From assembly GCA_023460795.1 (NCBI GenBank), contig JAEWPC010000063.1:49408-113407 (forward strand): a DNA stretch of 64,000 bases, read 5' to 3'. This DNA comes from Bacillota bacterium. Lineage in GTDB: Bacteria; Bacillota; Bacilli; Paenibacillales; Paenibacillaceae. The notes beneath the pieces were generated by a model. It saw nothing but the letters and a program-made list of their open reading frames with translations. It searched no databases and had not been told where the DNA came from. Every line of letters begins with the position of its first letter. Position 1 is the stretch's first letter. A program made the position numbers and the translations under genes. Positions 7,631 through 17,543 of this stretch are shown piece by piece.

Positions 7631-8788
7631 CTATTCCCACGGAATCATCCGGGCTCCGCGCAGTCTCGCCAAGCCTTCGACGAAGAAGTAGTCGCCGTAG
7701 ATGAGCGGTACGTCCATATTTTTGCGCTCCGGATAATGGCTCGTGCCGTGCAGAATCAGCCCTTCCTCGGCCGGATCTTCGAAGGAGCCGTAACGGACGT
7801 ACAGCGACTCCAAGATCCGCTCTCCCGCGATTCGGTACGAATCCCGCTCCGCTTCCGGGAGCAACGAGCCGAGCAACAGCAAGCCGCAAGCCGCGCAAGC
7901 GCCCGCGGAGGAGTCCCGAAGGTGCTTCGTCTCTTCCGGCGCGCGGAAATCCCAATGCGGCACGCGATCCTCCGGCAATTGACTGAGGAAGAAATGCGCG
8001 ACCTGCTTGGCGCCATTCGCGTATTCCTCCCGGCCGGTGTGGTGATAGGCAAGAGCAAGACCGTACAACGCCCACGCCGTTCCCCTAGACCAAGCCGACT
8101 CCGGGCCGAAGCCTTGGCCGCCGATATATTCCGCAACTTCGCCCGTCTCCGGATCGAACCGGACGATATGGCGGACGGACCCGTCGGGGCGAATGAAGTG
8201 CTTCAGCACGGTGCCCATGTGCGCTTCCGCCACGTGTTTGTAACGCAGATCGCCGCTTTCGCGGAACGCCCAGTACAGCAGGTTCACGTTCATCGCGCAG
8301 TCGATAATCGCGTAACCGGAGTTGTCTTCCCCTTCATTCCACGGGTTCCATGCGCGAATGTATCGGCCTTGCGGATTAAAGCGTCCGGCCAAATAGTTCG
8401 CCGCCTTGAAAGCCCGCCTGCGGGACGCCTCGCCGCCGTTCAGCTTATCGTTCGCCACGCTGGTGAGCAGCCACATGAACCCGAGATCGTGGTCCAATCG
8501 GTCATAGCCGTCCAGCACGGCGTCCAGCTTCTCCTCGCACGCTTCCGCCGCCCTGCGGAACTCTTCGTCGCCGCCGCCTTCATAGAGCAGCCACAGCATG
8601 CCCGGCCAGAAGCCCGCCGTCCACCAATACGGCTCCTCCAGCACGTAGCGGCCGCCTTGGCTCGCATGCGGGAAGCTCGCGCCGATCCGCTCGTTCGTCC
8701 ATTTCGTCTTGGCCAACGTTCGCCGCCACGCCTCCTCCACCCAATGTTGCGTATGTCCGTTATCCGCTATCGCCGCCATATCCGGCAC
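7631..8788 (-). CDS. GH88 unsaturated glucuronyl hydrolase
   Basis: A 385-residue cytoplasmic enzyme of glycoside hydrolase family 88. Characteristic blocks are YWWTAGFWPGMLW, LDHDLGFMWL, IIDCAMNVNLLYWA and SAWSRGTAWALYGLALAY. The Asp in HDLGF and the Asp in IIDCAMN (about residue 163) correspond to the two catalytic acids described for the Bacillus sp. GL1 enzyme. GH88 removes the 4,5-unsaturated uronic acid left at the non-reducing end by polysaccharide lyases. The start is uncertain: a GTG at 8788 sits 5 bases after AGGAG and an ATG lies three codons later (8779). The histidine kinase gene precedes it by 41 bases. Confidence 0.9.
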   Translation of the reverse strand: MPDMAAIADNGHTQHWVEEAWRRTLAKTKWTNERIGASFPHASQGGRYVLEEPYWWTAGFWPGMLWLLYEGGGDEEFRRAAEACEEKLDAVLDGYDRLDHDLGFMWLLTSVANDKLNGGEASRRRAFKAANYLAGRFNPQGRYIRAWNPWNEGEDNSGYAIIDCAMNVNLLYWAFRESGDLRYKHVAEAHMGTVLKHFIRPDGSVRHIVRFDPETGEVAEYIGGQGFGPESAWSRGTAWALYGLALAYHHTGREEYANGAKQVAHFFLSQLPEDRVPHWDFRAPEETKHLRDSSAGACAACGLLLLGSLLPEAERDSYRIAGERILESLYVRYGSFEDPAEEGLILHGTSHYPERKNMDVPLIYGDYFFVEGLARLRGARMIPWE

Positions 8789-8829
8789 ATCCTCTCCTGA
8801 AAGTACGTGTCGTTGTCGTCTACGAATGA

Positions 8830-10641
8830 TTACTGTTGCTCCTTAACGGGAATTCGCATGCCTATTTCGGCACCTTCGCCCGGCGCGCTCGCGACTTCCA
8901 TCCGGAAGCCTTCGCCGAACATAATCCGCATCCGCTCCGCTACGTTGAGCAAGCCGAATCCCGAGGTTTCGCCGCTCTCCCCGTTCGCTGCAGGTTCGCC
9001 TCCCGCCAGCTTCGCGCGGACGGCACTCAGCGTGTTCTCGTCCATGCCGGCTCCGTCGTCCTGGACGGTGAGAATGAGCAAGGATGGCTCCCGGCGGGCT
9101 GTAATGCGGATCTGTCCGGCGCTTCGATTCAGACCGTGGATGAGCGCGTTCTCCACGAGCGGCTGCAGGAAGAACCTCGGCACGCGCACCATGAACGCTT
9201 CGGTTTCGATGTCGAGCGATAGCAACGCGGTTTCCTTCTGCCGCAGGTTCATCAGATCCATGTAATTCGCGAGCAGCTCGACCTCCTCGTGCAGCGAGAT
9301 CGCATCCTCGTCGCGGCTGATCGTCATGCGCAGCAGCTTGGACAGCGAAGCGATCATGTGCGCGCTGTCTTGATCGCCCGAACGCATCACCTTCATGCGA
9401 ATCGAATTCAGCACGTTGAACAGAAAATGAGGATTGATTTGCGCCTGAAGCATCGCCAGCTCGGCCTTGCGTTTGCTGGCCTGCGTCCGCGACACTTCGG
9501 CGATCATGTCTTTGACGCGATCGAGCATCTGGTCGAACAGGAAGCCGAGGCGTCCGATCTCGTCCTGCCCCCTGACGTCCGACCGGACCTCCAGGTTGCC
9601 TCGCTGTACCGTGCCCGCGACTTTGCTCAGCCGTACGAGCGGCTGCGTGAATTTGCGGAGCAACGCCAACAGCAGCAGCAGGAACGCGGCGAACGAAGCG
9701 AGCTGGAACACGAATACGCGGCTGAAGATCGAATCGATATCGACGATCGCCTCGCGATACGGCTGCACGGAGACGAGCCGCCATTCGTTAATGGGCAGCC
9801 CCATCTCGGTCACGAGCTGCTTGCCGTCTTCCCCCGCCGATATGACGGACTCCGGCCGACCCTCGCCGCCGATTGCAGGTAGGCCTGCTCGATAGAGCGT
9901 TCCGATCCGCTCGCGATGCGTCCCGGATAACACCTTGCCCGTCTCGTCCACCATAAGCAGCTCGCGTCCTCCCTCGATGCCGGAGAACAGCTGCCGGAAC
10001 TTGCTCTCCATCATCGTGACGATGACGTACCCGTAAATTCTCGAGTCGTCGAGCCGAAGCGTGCGCGCGAACGATATTTGGTACGGACTGTTCTCTTTCT
10101 CGTAGGTGAACTTCGTCTCCGTCGTTCCTATCCAGTACGTCGTATATCCGCTGTACGTCTTCAATTGCTGGAACCAGTCCTCCTGCATGAACACGCGCGG
10201 ATCGAACTCGTCCGTTGAATAGTTGGTGAAGGCGGTCCCGTCGGTCAGCAAGACGCTGATATAGCTTCTCTCGCCAACGGCGGTTAGCGTCTCTAGCTGC
10301 TGCAGGATGTTCTTCGTAGCCGTGAATTTATCGTACGGATCGGGAGCATTATCCACGGCTCCCGCCACGTACCGCTTGAAGTAGGCGTTCATATCCGGAT
10401 TGATCTGAACGTAGTTGGCGATGCTGAGCATGCCTCTCAGCAGATCGCTGACCGATCCGTTCACGAGCCGCATCGCGTCCGCCGCGTTGCCGACCGCCTG
10501 CTTCTTGACCGCTTCCTCGGTGAGAGAGTTGTAGATCAGCATCGTCAGCATTGCGGGCACGAGGATGCATATAATCGCTGCACCGGTCAGCTTGCCTCTG
10601 ATCGTGCGGAATAATGGAACTCTTCTAAGCCATGCGAGCAT
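8830..10641 (-). CDS. YesM-type sensor histidine kinase
   Basis: A 603-residue membrane kinase. Two membrane segments (about 18-38 and 310-330) flank a ~270-residue extracellular Cache-like sensor. A HAMP linker follows, then the His_kinase domain with QAQINPHFLFNVLNS, the phosphorylated His being about residue 405. The ATPase domain has VENALIHGL, DDGAGM and SGFGLLN. This architecture is typical of sugar-locus kinases that act on AraC-type response regulators, and the matching regulator lies two genes upstream in the same operon. Its start overlaps the end of the heparinase-like gene by 17 bases, so translation is coupled. Confidence 0.92.
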   Translation of the reverse strand: MLAWLRRVPLFRTIRGKLTGAAIICILVPAMLTMLIYNSLTEEAVKKQAVGNAADAMRLVNGSVSDLLRGMLSIANYVQINPDMNAYFKRYVAGAVDNAPDPYDKFTATKNILQQLETLTAVGERSYISVLLTDGTAFTNYSTDEFDPRVFMQEDWFQQLKTYSGYTTYWIGTTETKFTYEKENSPYQISFARTLRLDDSRIYGYVIVTMMESKFRQLFSGIEGGRELLMVDETGKVLSGTHRERIGTLYRAGLPAIGGEGRPESVISAGEDGKQLVTEMGLPINEWRLVSVQPYREAIVDIDSIFSRVFVFQLASFAAFLLLLLALLRKFTQPLVRLSKVAGTVQRGNLEVRSDVRGQDEIGRLGFLFDQMLDRVKDMIAEVSRTQASKRKAELAMLQAQINPHFLFNVLNSIRMKVMRSGDQDSAHMIASLSKLLRMTISRDEDAISLHEEVELLANYMDLMNLRQKETALLSLDIETEAFMVRVPRFFLQPLVENALIHGLNRSAGQIRITARREPSLLILTVQDDGAGMDENTLSAVRAKLAGGEPAANGESGETSGFGLLNVAERMRIMFGEGFRMEVASAPGEGAEIGMRIPVKEQQ

Positions 10642-12469
10642 CGTACGCCCCCTGTTCCGCGCTTTCCGATGCCGCGAAAACGAACCGAATCTTTATGCTA
10701 ATTCCAAGCGCGTCCGGAACAAGCGCCTTTAACGAAATCCGATAATAGACCTCCTCGGTGCCGTCATGTCCGGACATGGTTCTGCGTTCTATCGAAGGGG
10801 TCAGCAGCGAAGCATCGTACGACACGATGACGTTCAGCCGCCCGCCTCTCAAGACGATCTCTCCCGGCATGATCACCTCTGGCTCACATCGCGAGATGAT
10901 GAGCTCTTCGATGTCGCCGACCGGCTTGCCCAACTTGTATTCGTCGATAAGCTCCAACGACGGCAGCTCCGCCTTGCGCCACGCCAACCTCCGTACGAGC
11001 GATGCAAGCTCGGGACAGTCGTACGTTCCTGCCAGCTCCAGCTCCAGCACGTCCTCTTGGGGCGAAGTCTCGGCTTTCAACACGAGCGCCTCGTACGACC
11101 TGCCGGGCTGCTGCCGTCTTCCCCCGATCACGGGCAACGAGTGGCCTTGCGCTCCGTTGCAATCATAGTCGTACCGGCCTTCGCCGAAATATTGCGCCGT
11201 ATATTCGCCGCGGCCCAAATCCGCGGCGAAAGCCGGCTCGCCCTCCGCGACGACGATGAATTGGCCGACGTCGAGATGGTTGTGAGGCTCCGCGTTATGG
11301 CCGCCTTTAGCCGCGAAGCCGAACTGCCCGTACTCGCTCCCAAGACGCGAAACCAGCCACTTGGCGTCCGGGAGATACCAGCTTCCCGGCGACCAAGTCG
11401 AGCCATTTCCAGCATCATCTCCGCCATAGCCGCCTCCAACCCAGAACAGATCTCTCAGAGCGGGCGCGAATCGGGCGCAATGATCGTCGCGCAAGCTCGC
11501 GTATACCGACATCGGCGGAGCTTCCACTGACGCGTACCTCCCCGCGAGGTACGCGGAAAGCCCCCGATGCGCGGGCGAACGCTCCGCCGTGTCGGAGAAA
11601 TTCGCCGTTCGATCCCCGCACAGATAGCACCGCTGCTGAAAAAGCGCGATTTGCCGGGCCTTGCCGTCCGCGAGCAGGTCGATGCGCCCGTCTGATCTGC
11701 GGTATAGCAAATCGGCGTAATAGACGAAGTAGCCGAACCCGTAGTTCCAATAGCCGACGCCTTCCGGACATGCGCCGTCTACGCCGAAGCCCGACAAGTA
11801 ACAGGACAGCGTCCCCAGAACCTTGCCGACGATCTCGGCTAGACGTTCGCCGTCCCGCTCCAGGAGCAGAGCCGCCGAGCCGATCGAGCCCGCGCAGACG
11901 GCCGCCCAGTTATGATCCGCCGTCTCCCAAGCATACGGTCCCAGCGTCAGATAGGGTTTGAACAGCCGCCGGTCCACCTCGAACCGTATCCGCTCCCGCA
12001 ATTCTATCGGAATCGCGTCCCCGGCTAACACGATCAACTCGGCCAGCGCGAACCCGGTTTCCGCCGCGAACAAGTCGATGCCGCGCTCAAGCGTCTCTCC
12101 CCGCATGTGAGCGGGAAGGCACCACGTATTTTCCTCAAGCACGGCTTCAACAATAGCAACCAAAGCCTCTTTATAATCATCCCGCCCCGGATACAGCAGC
12201 GACAGCAGCCCGAACGTCGTCAGACGTCTGCGACGCTCGAAGTATACGCCCTCGTAAGCCAGCCGGTTGCCCTGCGACGCGAACAGCTCGAACAGCTCCT
12301 GCGTCAGCGCGGGGATAGACGTCGCTAGCAACCGCTCCCCGTCTTGGACGAGCTCACCCACGATATCGGCGTTCGCCGACTCTCTTGCGATTCCGTATAA
12401 TGACGCGTCAACCGGACCGATTCCCAAGATGATCTCCTTCAAGCGATCCCCATCGACATTCGCGACCAT
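10625..12469 (-). CDS. Heparinase II/III family protein
   Basis: A 614-residue protein. The N-terminal half is alpha-helical (toroid) and contains DHNWAAVCAGSIGSAALLL and GVDGACPEGVGYWNYGFGYF. The C-terminal half is the heparinase II/III beta-sandwich with KGGHNAEPHNHLDVGQFIV followed by FAADLGRGEYTAQYF. This is the core of PL12, PL15, PL17 and PL21-like lyases, which cleave uronic-acid-containing chains by elimination. No signal peptide is seen, so it probably acts on imported oligosaccharides, giving the unsaturated product that GH88 needs. The start ATG at 12469 has GGGAG just upstream. It sits 39 bases after the response regulator. True substrate cannot be told from sequence. Confidence 0.85.
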   Translation of the reverse strand: MVANVDGDRLKEIILGIGPVDASLYGIARESANADIVGELVQDGERLLATSIPALTQELFELFASQGNRLAYEGVYFERRRRLTTFGLLSLLYPGRDDYKEALVAIVEAVLEENTWCLPAHMRGETLERGIDLFAAETGFALAELIVLAGDAIPIELRERIRFEVDRRLFKPYLTLGPYAWETADHNWAAVCAGSIGSAALLLERDGERLAEIVGKVLGTLSCYLSGFGVDGACPEGVGYWNYGFGYFVYYADLLYRRSDGRIDLLADGKARQIALFQQRCYLCGDRTANFSDTAERSPAHRGLSAYLAGRYASVEAPPMSVYASLRDDHCARFAPALRDLFWVGGGYGGDDAGNGSTWSPGSWYLPDAKWLVSRLGSEYGQFGFAAKGGHNAEPHNHLDVGQFIVVAEGEPAFAADLGRGEYTAQYFGEGRYDYDCNGAQGHSLPVIGGRRQQPGRSYEALVLKAETSPQEDVLELELAGTYDCPELASLVRRLAWRKAELPSLELIDEYKLGKPVGDIEELIISRCEPEVIMPGEIVLRGGRLNVIVSYDASLLTPSIERRTMSGHDGTEEVYYRISLKALVPDALGISIKIRFVFAASESAEQGAYDARMA

Positions 12470-12508
12470 TGCGCTCCCGCTCCTCCGCAGCCCCTCTCCC
12501 CGCCAACG

Positions 12509-14110
12509 TTACCCGCGATATTCGACGGGCGTTACGCCGGCATGGGCTTTGAATGTTTTGATGAAATAGCTTTGATTGTCGTACCCGAGCAGCTCGCAAA
12601 TTTCGCCGACCGAATGATTCGTCTGATCAAGCAGCTCCTTGGCGCGCTCCATCTTCTGCTTCGTAATATGCTCGATGAAGGTGACGCCCGTCTCCTTCTT
12701 GAAGAATCGGCTGAAATAACTCGGATTCATATGCAGATGCTCGGCGACCTCCTCCAAGCTGATCCGGCGTCCCAAATTCGACGACACGTATCTGAACGCT
12801 TCCGCCACTTCCGGCCGTTTGCTTCCCGATGCGCCTTCTCCTCTGGCAGCCGTGAAAGACAACAAATGACCGGCAAGCCATCTCCGCATTTCCCGCAGCG
12901 AATCGATATCCGCGATTTCCTTGTGCAGCGTATCCGCCGAGTCGTCCGAGCGAACGGCTAGCATAGCATGCAGCTTCAGCTTCAGATCAAGCACGAGCTT
13001 CAGCACCCAATCCTTGACCCCCTCGGCAGGATAGCGGCCTTGCCGGATGACTTCGACCCACTTGTCTGCCGTTTGGATGATCGCCGTCTCTTCTTTGCCC
13101 GCGAGCGCCTCGCGGATTTCCGAGCCCGCCTGGTCGTATTGCGCGAACAGACCGCCGGACGTCGTCTTGATCGGCTGCGCTCTCGCAATCTCGCCCTCCG
13201 CGAGATAGAACCGTTGATTCGTCTCCGAGACCAGCTCGGAGAGCTTGCCTTTCAACCTTTCCGGCGTATCCGCAGTCTGACCGACGATGTACGACATGCC
13301 GACCTTAAGCACCTTGCCGAGCACGCCCTGCATACTTGCAAGCGCGGCCTGCGCTTGATCGTATACGTTTACTTTCAGATTCGGTTTATAGAGGAAAAGG
13401 AAGAGCGATTGCCTCCCGTTATAGCCGGTATGGATGACCCGCAAAGGCAGCTCCTGGATCAGCTCCTCGAGCACGTTGCCGATCGCGAACCGCAGCGTCT
13501 GCTCGGAGATGAACCGTGTCCGAACGCGGGAATAGTCCTCGATGTACCCGATCGCCGGCAAGCACACCTCGCCGTCCGCCAGCAGTCCGTAGGCGCTCGC
13601 CTCCCTGCGCCACAGCTCGGGCGATAGCAACGGCTGCTGAATGAAATTGCGGAAGAACGTCTCCTTGCGCAGCTCCTTCGTCTCGTTCACGAGATGAGCG
13701 AGCCGCGTATGCTCCCAGTCCGTCTGCTTCTCGGCGTCCAAGCTTTCCTTGAACTTGCCAAGCACCTTCACTAGATCGTCCGGATTCAGGGCGTCCTTCA
13801 GCAAATACTCTTGCACGTGAAGACGCATCGCTCGCTGGGCGTATTGAAACTCGCTATGGCACGATAGGATGGCGATTCGGACGGACGGCCGCATCCGCTT
13901 CACGCGAGCGGCCAGCTCGAGTCCGTCCAGCTTGGGCATGCCGATATCCGTAATGAGAATATCGGGAGCTTCCGACTGCGCGTGCTCCCAGGCGGTCTGG
14001 CCATTGTCGTGCATACCGCTCAGCGTAAGGCCGAGTCCCTTCCAATCTACGGCTTCCGACAAGAGCTCCAATACGGGGTAATCGTCGTCGGCCAGAAGCA
14101 CCTTATACAT
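12509..14110 (-). CDS. YesN-type AraC response regulator
   Basis: A 533-residue regulator. The receiver domain is at residues 1-120, with phosphorylatable Asp55 in ILITDIGMPKLDG and acidic DDD at 8-10. A long middle region follows, then two HTH motifs of an AraC domain in the last 100 residues (ISLEEVAEHLHMNPSYFSRFFKKETG and SVGEICELLGYDNQSYFIKTFK). It pairs with the kinase encoded at 8830-10641. The start is ambiguous: ATG 14116 is 4 bases from GGAGG and ATG 14110 is 10 bases away; 14110 gives the usual MYKVLLADD opening. Likely activates this operon. Confidence 0.92.
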   Translation of the reverse strand: MYKVLLADDDYPVLELLSEAVDWKGLGLTLSGMHDNGQTAWEHAQSEAPDILITDIGMPKLDGLELAARVKRMRPSVRIAILSCHSEFQYAQRAMRLHVQEYLLKDALNPDDLVKVLGKFKESLDAEKQTDWEHTRLAHLVNETKELRKETFFRNFIQQPLLSPELWRREASAYGLLADGEVCLPAIGYIEDYSRVRTRFISEQTLRFAIGNVLEELIQELPLRVIHTGYNGRQSLFLFLYKPNLKVNVYDQAQAALASMQGVLGKVLKVGMSYIVGQTADTPERLKGKLSELVSETNQRFYLAEGEIARAQPIKTTSGGLFAQYDQAGSEIREALAGKEETAIIQTADKWVEVIRQGRYPAEGVKDWVLKLVLDLKLKLHAMLAVRSDDSADTLHKEIADIDSLREMRRWLAGHLLSFTAARGEGASGSKRPEVAEAFRYVSSNLGRRISLEEVAEHLHMNPSYFSRFFKKETGVTFIEHITKQKMERAKELLDQTNHSVGEICELLGYDNQSYFIKTFKAHAGVTPVEYRG

Positions 14111-14189
14111 CGCCATCGCTCCTCCCTCTATGAATAAAGGAAAACAGGGAGCGGACGTCCCGCCCCCTGACTCTATAATAGCGCTTTCT

Positions 14190-15602
14190 TTACTTATTCG
14201 CCGCGATAATTTCGTCCACGCGTTTCTTCGCGTTCGCGATCGTTGCGTCGATGTCTTGGTTGCCAAGGATGAGCTTCTCGTATTCTTCGTTGATCGCTTT
14301 GAACGCCTCCGACTGGTAAGAAGCCGGCGGAATGATTTGAGCCGCTTTCGAGTTGACGAGCGTGTTCACGAGCGATTGCTTGTCGACGAGCTCCGGGTTC
14401 TTAGTGCCCGCGAGGATCGTGTCGATGATCGCTCCGACTTGGTCCGCTTGAACTCCGTTCCATGCCGGAACGTTCTTGCCTTGGACGACTTGGCCTTCCG
14501 TCGTATACCAACGGACGAATTTATAAGCTTCTTCCTTCTGCTTGGACTTGCCGTACACCGCGACGTAGTCCGTCGTCACCGGCGTCACGCCGACCGGATC
14601 TTCCGGATTGTTCTTCGGGAACGGAGCGACCGCGACGTGGAACGTAAGCGGAAGCGTCTCCGTGCCGCCGATCTCCGTGTTCATCCAGGAGCCGATCGTC
14701 AGCATGCTGGCCGATTGGCCGAAGAACTGGTTACGGTAAGCGAGCTTCTGCGAGATGATGTCTTGGTAAGGCGTCGAGGATTTGTCTTCCTTCTCCATTC
14801 GAACGCGCAGCTCGAGCGTCTTCTTGAAGTTCGGATCGTCGAGGTTCGAAGTGCCGTCGGCTTTCAACAAGTCCGAATTCGTCGGCTGATTCTCGACCAT
14901 CAGCTTCAGGAATTCCATCCAACCGCCGTTCTGCGGGCCGTGGAAGTACGTGCCGTAGCGCTTCGACGCGCCCTCGCCTTGGGTGAGCTTCTTCGCGTAA
15001 TCGGCGTAATCGTTCCACGTCCAGTCCGTCGGAACCGGCAAGTTAGCCGCGTCCAGATGGTCCTTGTTCAGCAGCACGTACCACGGATTGAACTTGCCCG
15101 GGAGCGCGTACACTTTGCCGTCCAGATGCGTGTCGACCTTGTAGTCCTCTTCAACCTTGTAGCCTTCTTGCGCGATGAAATCATCAAGCGGAGCCGCCAT
15201 GCCTAGCGCGACGCGTTGAGCGTAGCCTGCAGGGTCGGAGAACATGAGCACGTCGATCTGCTCGTCGGAAGCGGCCGCTAAGTCCAGCTTCTTGAGTGCT
15301 TCCTGAGTGTCGCCCTTCTCGCTCAACTGCACGAGCTCGATCGTGACGTTCGGTACTTTGGCATGATACGCGTCGAGCGTCGCCTTCCAGTTATACGCTT
15401 GCTCCGTTCCGTACGTGTAAAGCCGAAGATTAACCGGGTCCGCGCTCGCGCTCGGGGAAGCGCTTGCAGTTTCGGTCGCTTTCGTCGTTTCCGAAGGGGA
15501 TGCGCTAGCCTTGTCGTTCTCGTTGTTATTGCCTCCGCAACCTGCCAGCAGACCCATTAACAACGTTCCTGCGGCCATACCCGCCAACCATTTTCTATTC
15601 AT
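14190..15602 (-). CDS. Sugar ABC transporter substrate-binding lipoprotein
   Basis: A 470-residue solute-binding protein of family 1. The signal peptide ends in the lipobox LLAGC, followed by an Asn-rich stretch and a Ser/Thr/Ala/Pro linker of about 30 residues that tethers the domain to the membrane. Typical blocks are VNLRLYTYGTEQAYNWKA, FSDPAGYAQRVALGMAAPLDDF and VYALPGKFNPWYVLLNKD. The ATG at 15602 has GAGGAGG 8 bases upstream; the frame continues upstream without such a site. The two permease genes are upstream on the same strand. The ATPase is not encoded here; such importers commonly share an MsmX-type ATPase. Confidence 0.92.
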   Translation of the reverse strand: MNRKWLAGMAAGTLLMGLLAGCGGNNNENDKASASPSETTKATETASASPSASADPVNLRLYTYGTEQAYNWKATLDAYHAKVPNVTIELVQLSEKGDTQEALKKLDLAAASDEQIDVLMFSDPAGYAQRVALGMAAPLDDFIAQEGYKVEEDYKVDTHLDGKVYALPGKFNPWYVLLNKDHLDAANLPVPTDWTWNDYADYAKKLTQGEGASKRYGTYFHGPQNGGWMEFLKLMVENQPTNSDLLKADGTSNLDDPNFKKTLELRVRMEKEDKSSTPYQDIISQKLAYRNQFFGQSASMLTIGSWMNTEIGGTETLPLTFHVAVAPFPKNNPEDPVGVTPVTTDYVAVYGKSKQKEEAYKFVRWYTTEGQVVQGKNVPAWNGVQADQVGAIIDTILAGTKNPELVDKQSLVNTLVNSKAAQIIPPASYQSEAFKAINEEYEKLILGNQDIDATIANAKKRVDEIIAANK

Positions 15603-15658
15603 GCCCTTGCCCTCCTCGATTGTATGTTGCTGGTAATCATCGGATCCTGACAACCCCC

Positions 15659-15664
15659 ATTATA
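15659..15664 (-). promoter_or_regulatory. Possible internal promoter -10 element
   Basis: In the 137-base gap between the permease and binding-protein genes, a TATAAT on the minus strand lies about 57 bases before the binding-protein start. No good -35 is visible, so an extra internal start giving more binding protein than permease is only a possibility. Confidence 0.3.
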
Positions 15665-15739
15665 GAGAGGCGGCTAGACGATAGGATGAAACAAAATTTA
15701 CTTTTTCTTAAATATTTTTACTTCTTTGTCGGATTTCCG

Positions 15740-16579
15740 TCATCCCTTCACTCCGCCGAGCGCGATGCCGTTAATGACGCTTTTCTGCCCGATGACGAAG
15801 ATGATCAAGAGCGGCAATATCGCGGACACCGCCGCCGCCATAATGAGAGAATAGAACTCCCCGCTAAGAGACGTGAACTTCTGCATCGCCAGCGGAATCG
15901 TGAACAACTTGTCGCTGCGCAGGAAAATGAGCGGATTCTGATAGTCGTTCCATGTCCATATGAATCTTAGAATGGCGTAGGTTGCTACCGCCGGACGTAC
16001 GAGAGGAAGCGCGATCGACCAGAAAATGCGGATATGGTTGGCGCCGTCGATTTTGGCCGATTCGATGTACTCCTGGTGCACCCCCATGAAGAACTGCCGC
16101 AGCATGAACGTGCCGAGCACGCTGAAGCTTCCGAGCAGGATCAATCCGAAATGGCTGTCGAACAGGCCGATTTTACGATAGAGAATGAATTGCGGAACTA
16201 AGATCGCTTGGCTTGGCACCATATAAGTCGCGAGCACGATCAGGAACAGCGGGCTGCTCGCTCTGAACTTGATTTTGGAGAAGCCGTACGCGGCCAGCGC
16301 CGAGACGAATACGGATATGGCCGTCGTCGATAGGCCGATCTTGATCGAATTCAAGTAGTAGCGCCAGAACGGATAGTCGCCGGCCCACACTTCCTTGTAG
16401 TTTTCTATGGCGCGCCAAGTCTTCGGAATCCACTGGATCGGATAGGTGAACACGTCGGTCTCCTGCTTGAAGGAGGTGACGAGCATCCAGATGAACGGCA
16501 GCAGGAACAGGATGCTGATGGCGAACATCAACGCCGTCAGTATCGCTTTGCGCCAGCTTAAGTTAACTTTCTCGGTCAT
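15740..16579 (-). CDS. Sugar ABC transporter permease (MalG type)
   Basis: A 279-residue inner-membrane protein with six predicted segments. It carries the MalG-type EAA loop, EYIESAKIDGANHIRIFWSI followed by ALPLVRPA, which contacts the ATPase. It lies 19 bases after the partner permease and forms the importer with it and the binding protein at 14190. Confidence 0.93.
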   Translation of the reverse strand: MTEKVNLSWRKAILTALMFAISILFLLPFIWMLVTSFKQETDVFTYPIQWIPKTWRAIENYKEVWAGDYPFWRYYLNSIKIGLSTTAISVFVSALAAYGFSKIKFRASSPLFLIVLATYMVPSQAILVPQFILYRKIGLFDSHFGLILLGSFSVLGTFMLRQFFMGVHQEYIESAKIDGANHIRIFWSIALPLVRPAVATYAILRFIWTWNDYQNPLIFLRSDKLFTIPLAMQKFTSLSGEFYSLIMAAAVSAILPLLIIFVIGQKSVINGIALGGVKG

Positions 16580-16598
16580 CGTCCTCTCTCCTCCTTCG

Positions 16599-17543
16599 TC
16601 AGTAGTTAACCCATTTTTTCTGGAAAATCCATTGCATCAGCGTGATGAGCAGCACGAACAGGAATAACACGACCGCGATCGAAGAAGCGTAGCCGACCTT
16701 CAGGTTCACGAACGCCGTATCGTAGAGGTACCACACCATCATCGAAGTCGAGCCGATCGGACCGCCTTGCGTCGTGACCGCGATCAGATCGAACACCTTG
16801 AACGTAGCGATGACTCCCGTCACGAGCAGGAAGAACGAGGTCGGGGAGAGCAGCGGGAACGTGATTCTGGCGAATTTGACCCAGCCGTTCGCGCCGTCGA
16901 TGTCGGCCGCTTCGTACAAGTCGCGCGGGATGGATTGCAGCCCCGCCATATAGATGATCATGTTGAATCCGATGGAAATCCACACCGTGATCATCATGAC
17001 CGAGATCAGCGCGTAATCCGGATCGGCCAGCCACTTGGGCGGGTTGTCGATTCCGATCGCGTGAAGGAATTCGTTGATCGGTCCGAACGAGGGCTGGAAC
17101 AGCACCTGCCAGACGACGGCGACGGCCACGATGTTGGAGATGTACGGCATGAAGTAGGCGACCTTGAAATAGCCCTTCATATATATGTGCCGATCGATGA
17201 CCACCGCCAGCACCATGGAGATCAGCATATAAACCGGAACCGATACGAGGAAAATGACGTTGTTGCGCACGGAGCGAGTGAATAGACGATCGTCCAGCAG
17301 CCTGTCGAAGTTGCGAAAGCCGACCCACCGGATGCCGTCCCAGCCTTGAACGAAGTTCCAGTCGGCCAAGCTTAGCGCAAGCGTCGCCACGATCGGGATC
17401 AGCACCAGCACGAACACGCCCAGCAGCATCGGACTGACGAACAGCCAGCCCCACAGCTCCTCGGAATGCTTCCGCGGCCGCGTCGCCGCCCGCTCTGTTC
17501 CGGCGTTCGGGGTGTTGGCCTCGGCATGAGCTTGGAGTTCCAT
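16599..17543 (-). CDS. Sugar ABC transporter permease (MalF type)
   Basis: A 314-residue permease with six membrane segments and the EAA loop DLYEAADIDGANGWVKFARI. It is the first gene of an eight-gene minus-strand unit ending at 5752, with gaps mostly under 80 bases. ATG 17543 is chosen for AGAGGTG 6 bases upstream; a GTG at 17552 lies inside that site. About 40 bases upstream a TATAAT (ATTATA at 17581-17586 on the plus strand) could be the -10 of the operon promoter, though the -35 is poor. Confidence 0.92.
   Translation of the reverse strand: MELQAHAEANTPNAGTERAATRPRKHSEELWGWLFVSPMLLGVFVLVLIPIVATLALSLADWNFVQGWDGIRWVGFRNFDRLLDDRLFTRSVRNNVIFLVSVPVYMLISMVLAVVIDRHIYMKGYFKVAYFMPYISNIVAVAVVWQVLFQPSFGPINEFLHAIGIDNPPKWLADPDYALISVMMITVWISIGFNMIIYMAGLQSIPRDLYEAADIDGANGWVKFARITFPLLSPTSFFLLVTGVIATFKVFDLIAVTTQGGPIGSTSMMVWYLYDTAFVNLKVGYASSIAVVLFLFVLLITLMQWIFQKKWVNY

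Noticed and set aside
7580..8800. Plus-strand open frame of 406 codons
   Set aside because: Antisense shadow of the GH88 gene, Arg-rich, no family features.
14130..15206. Plus-strand open frame of 358 codons
   Set aside because: Antisense shadow of the binding protein gene at 14190.
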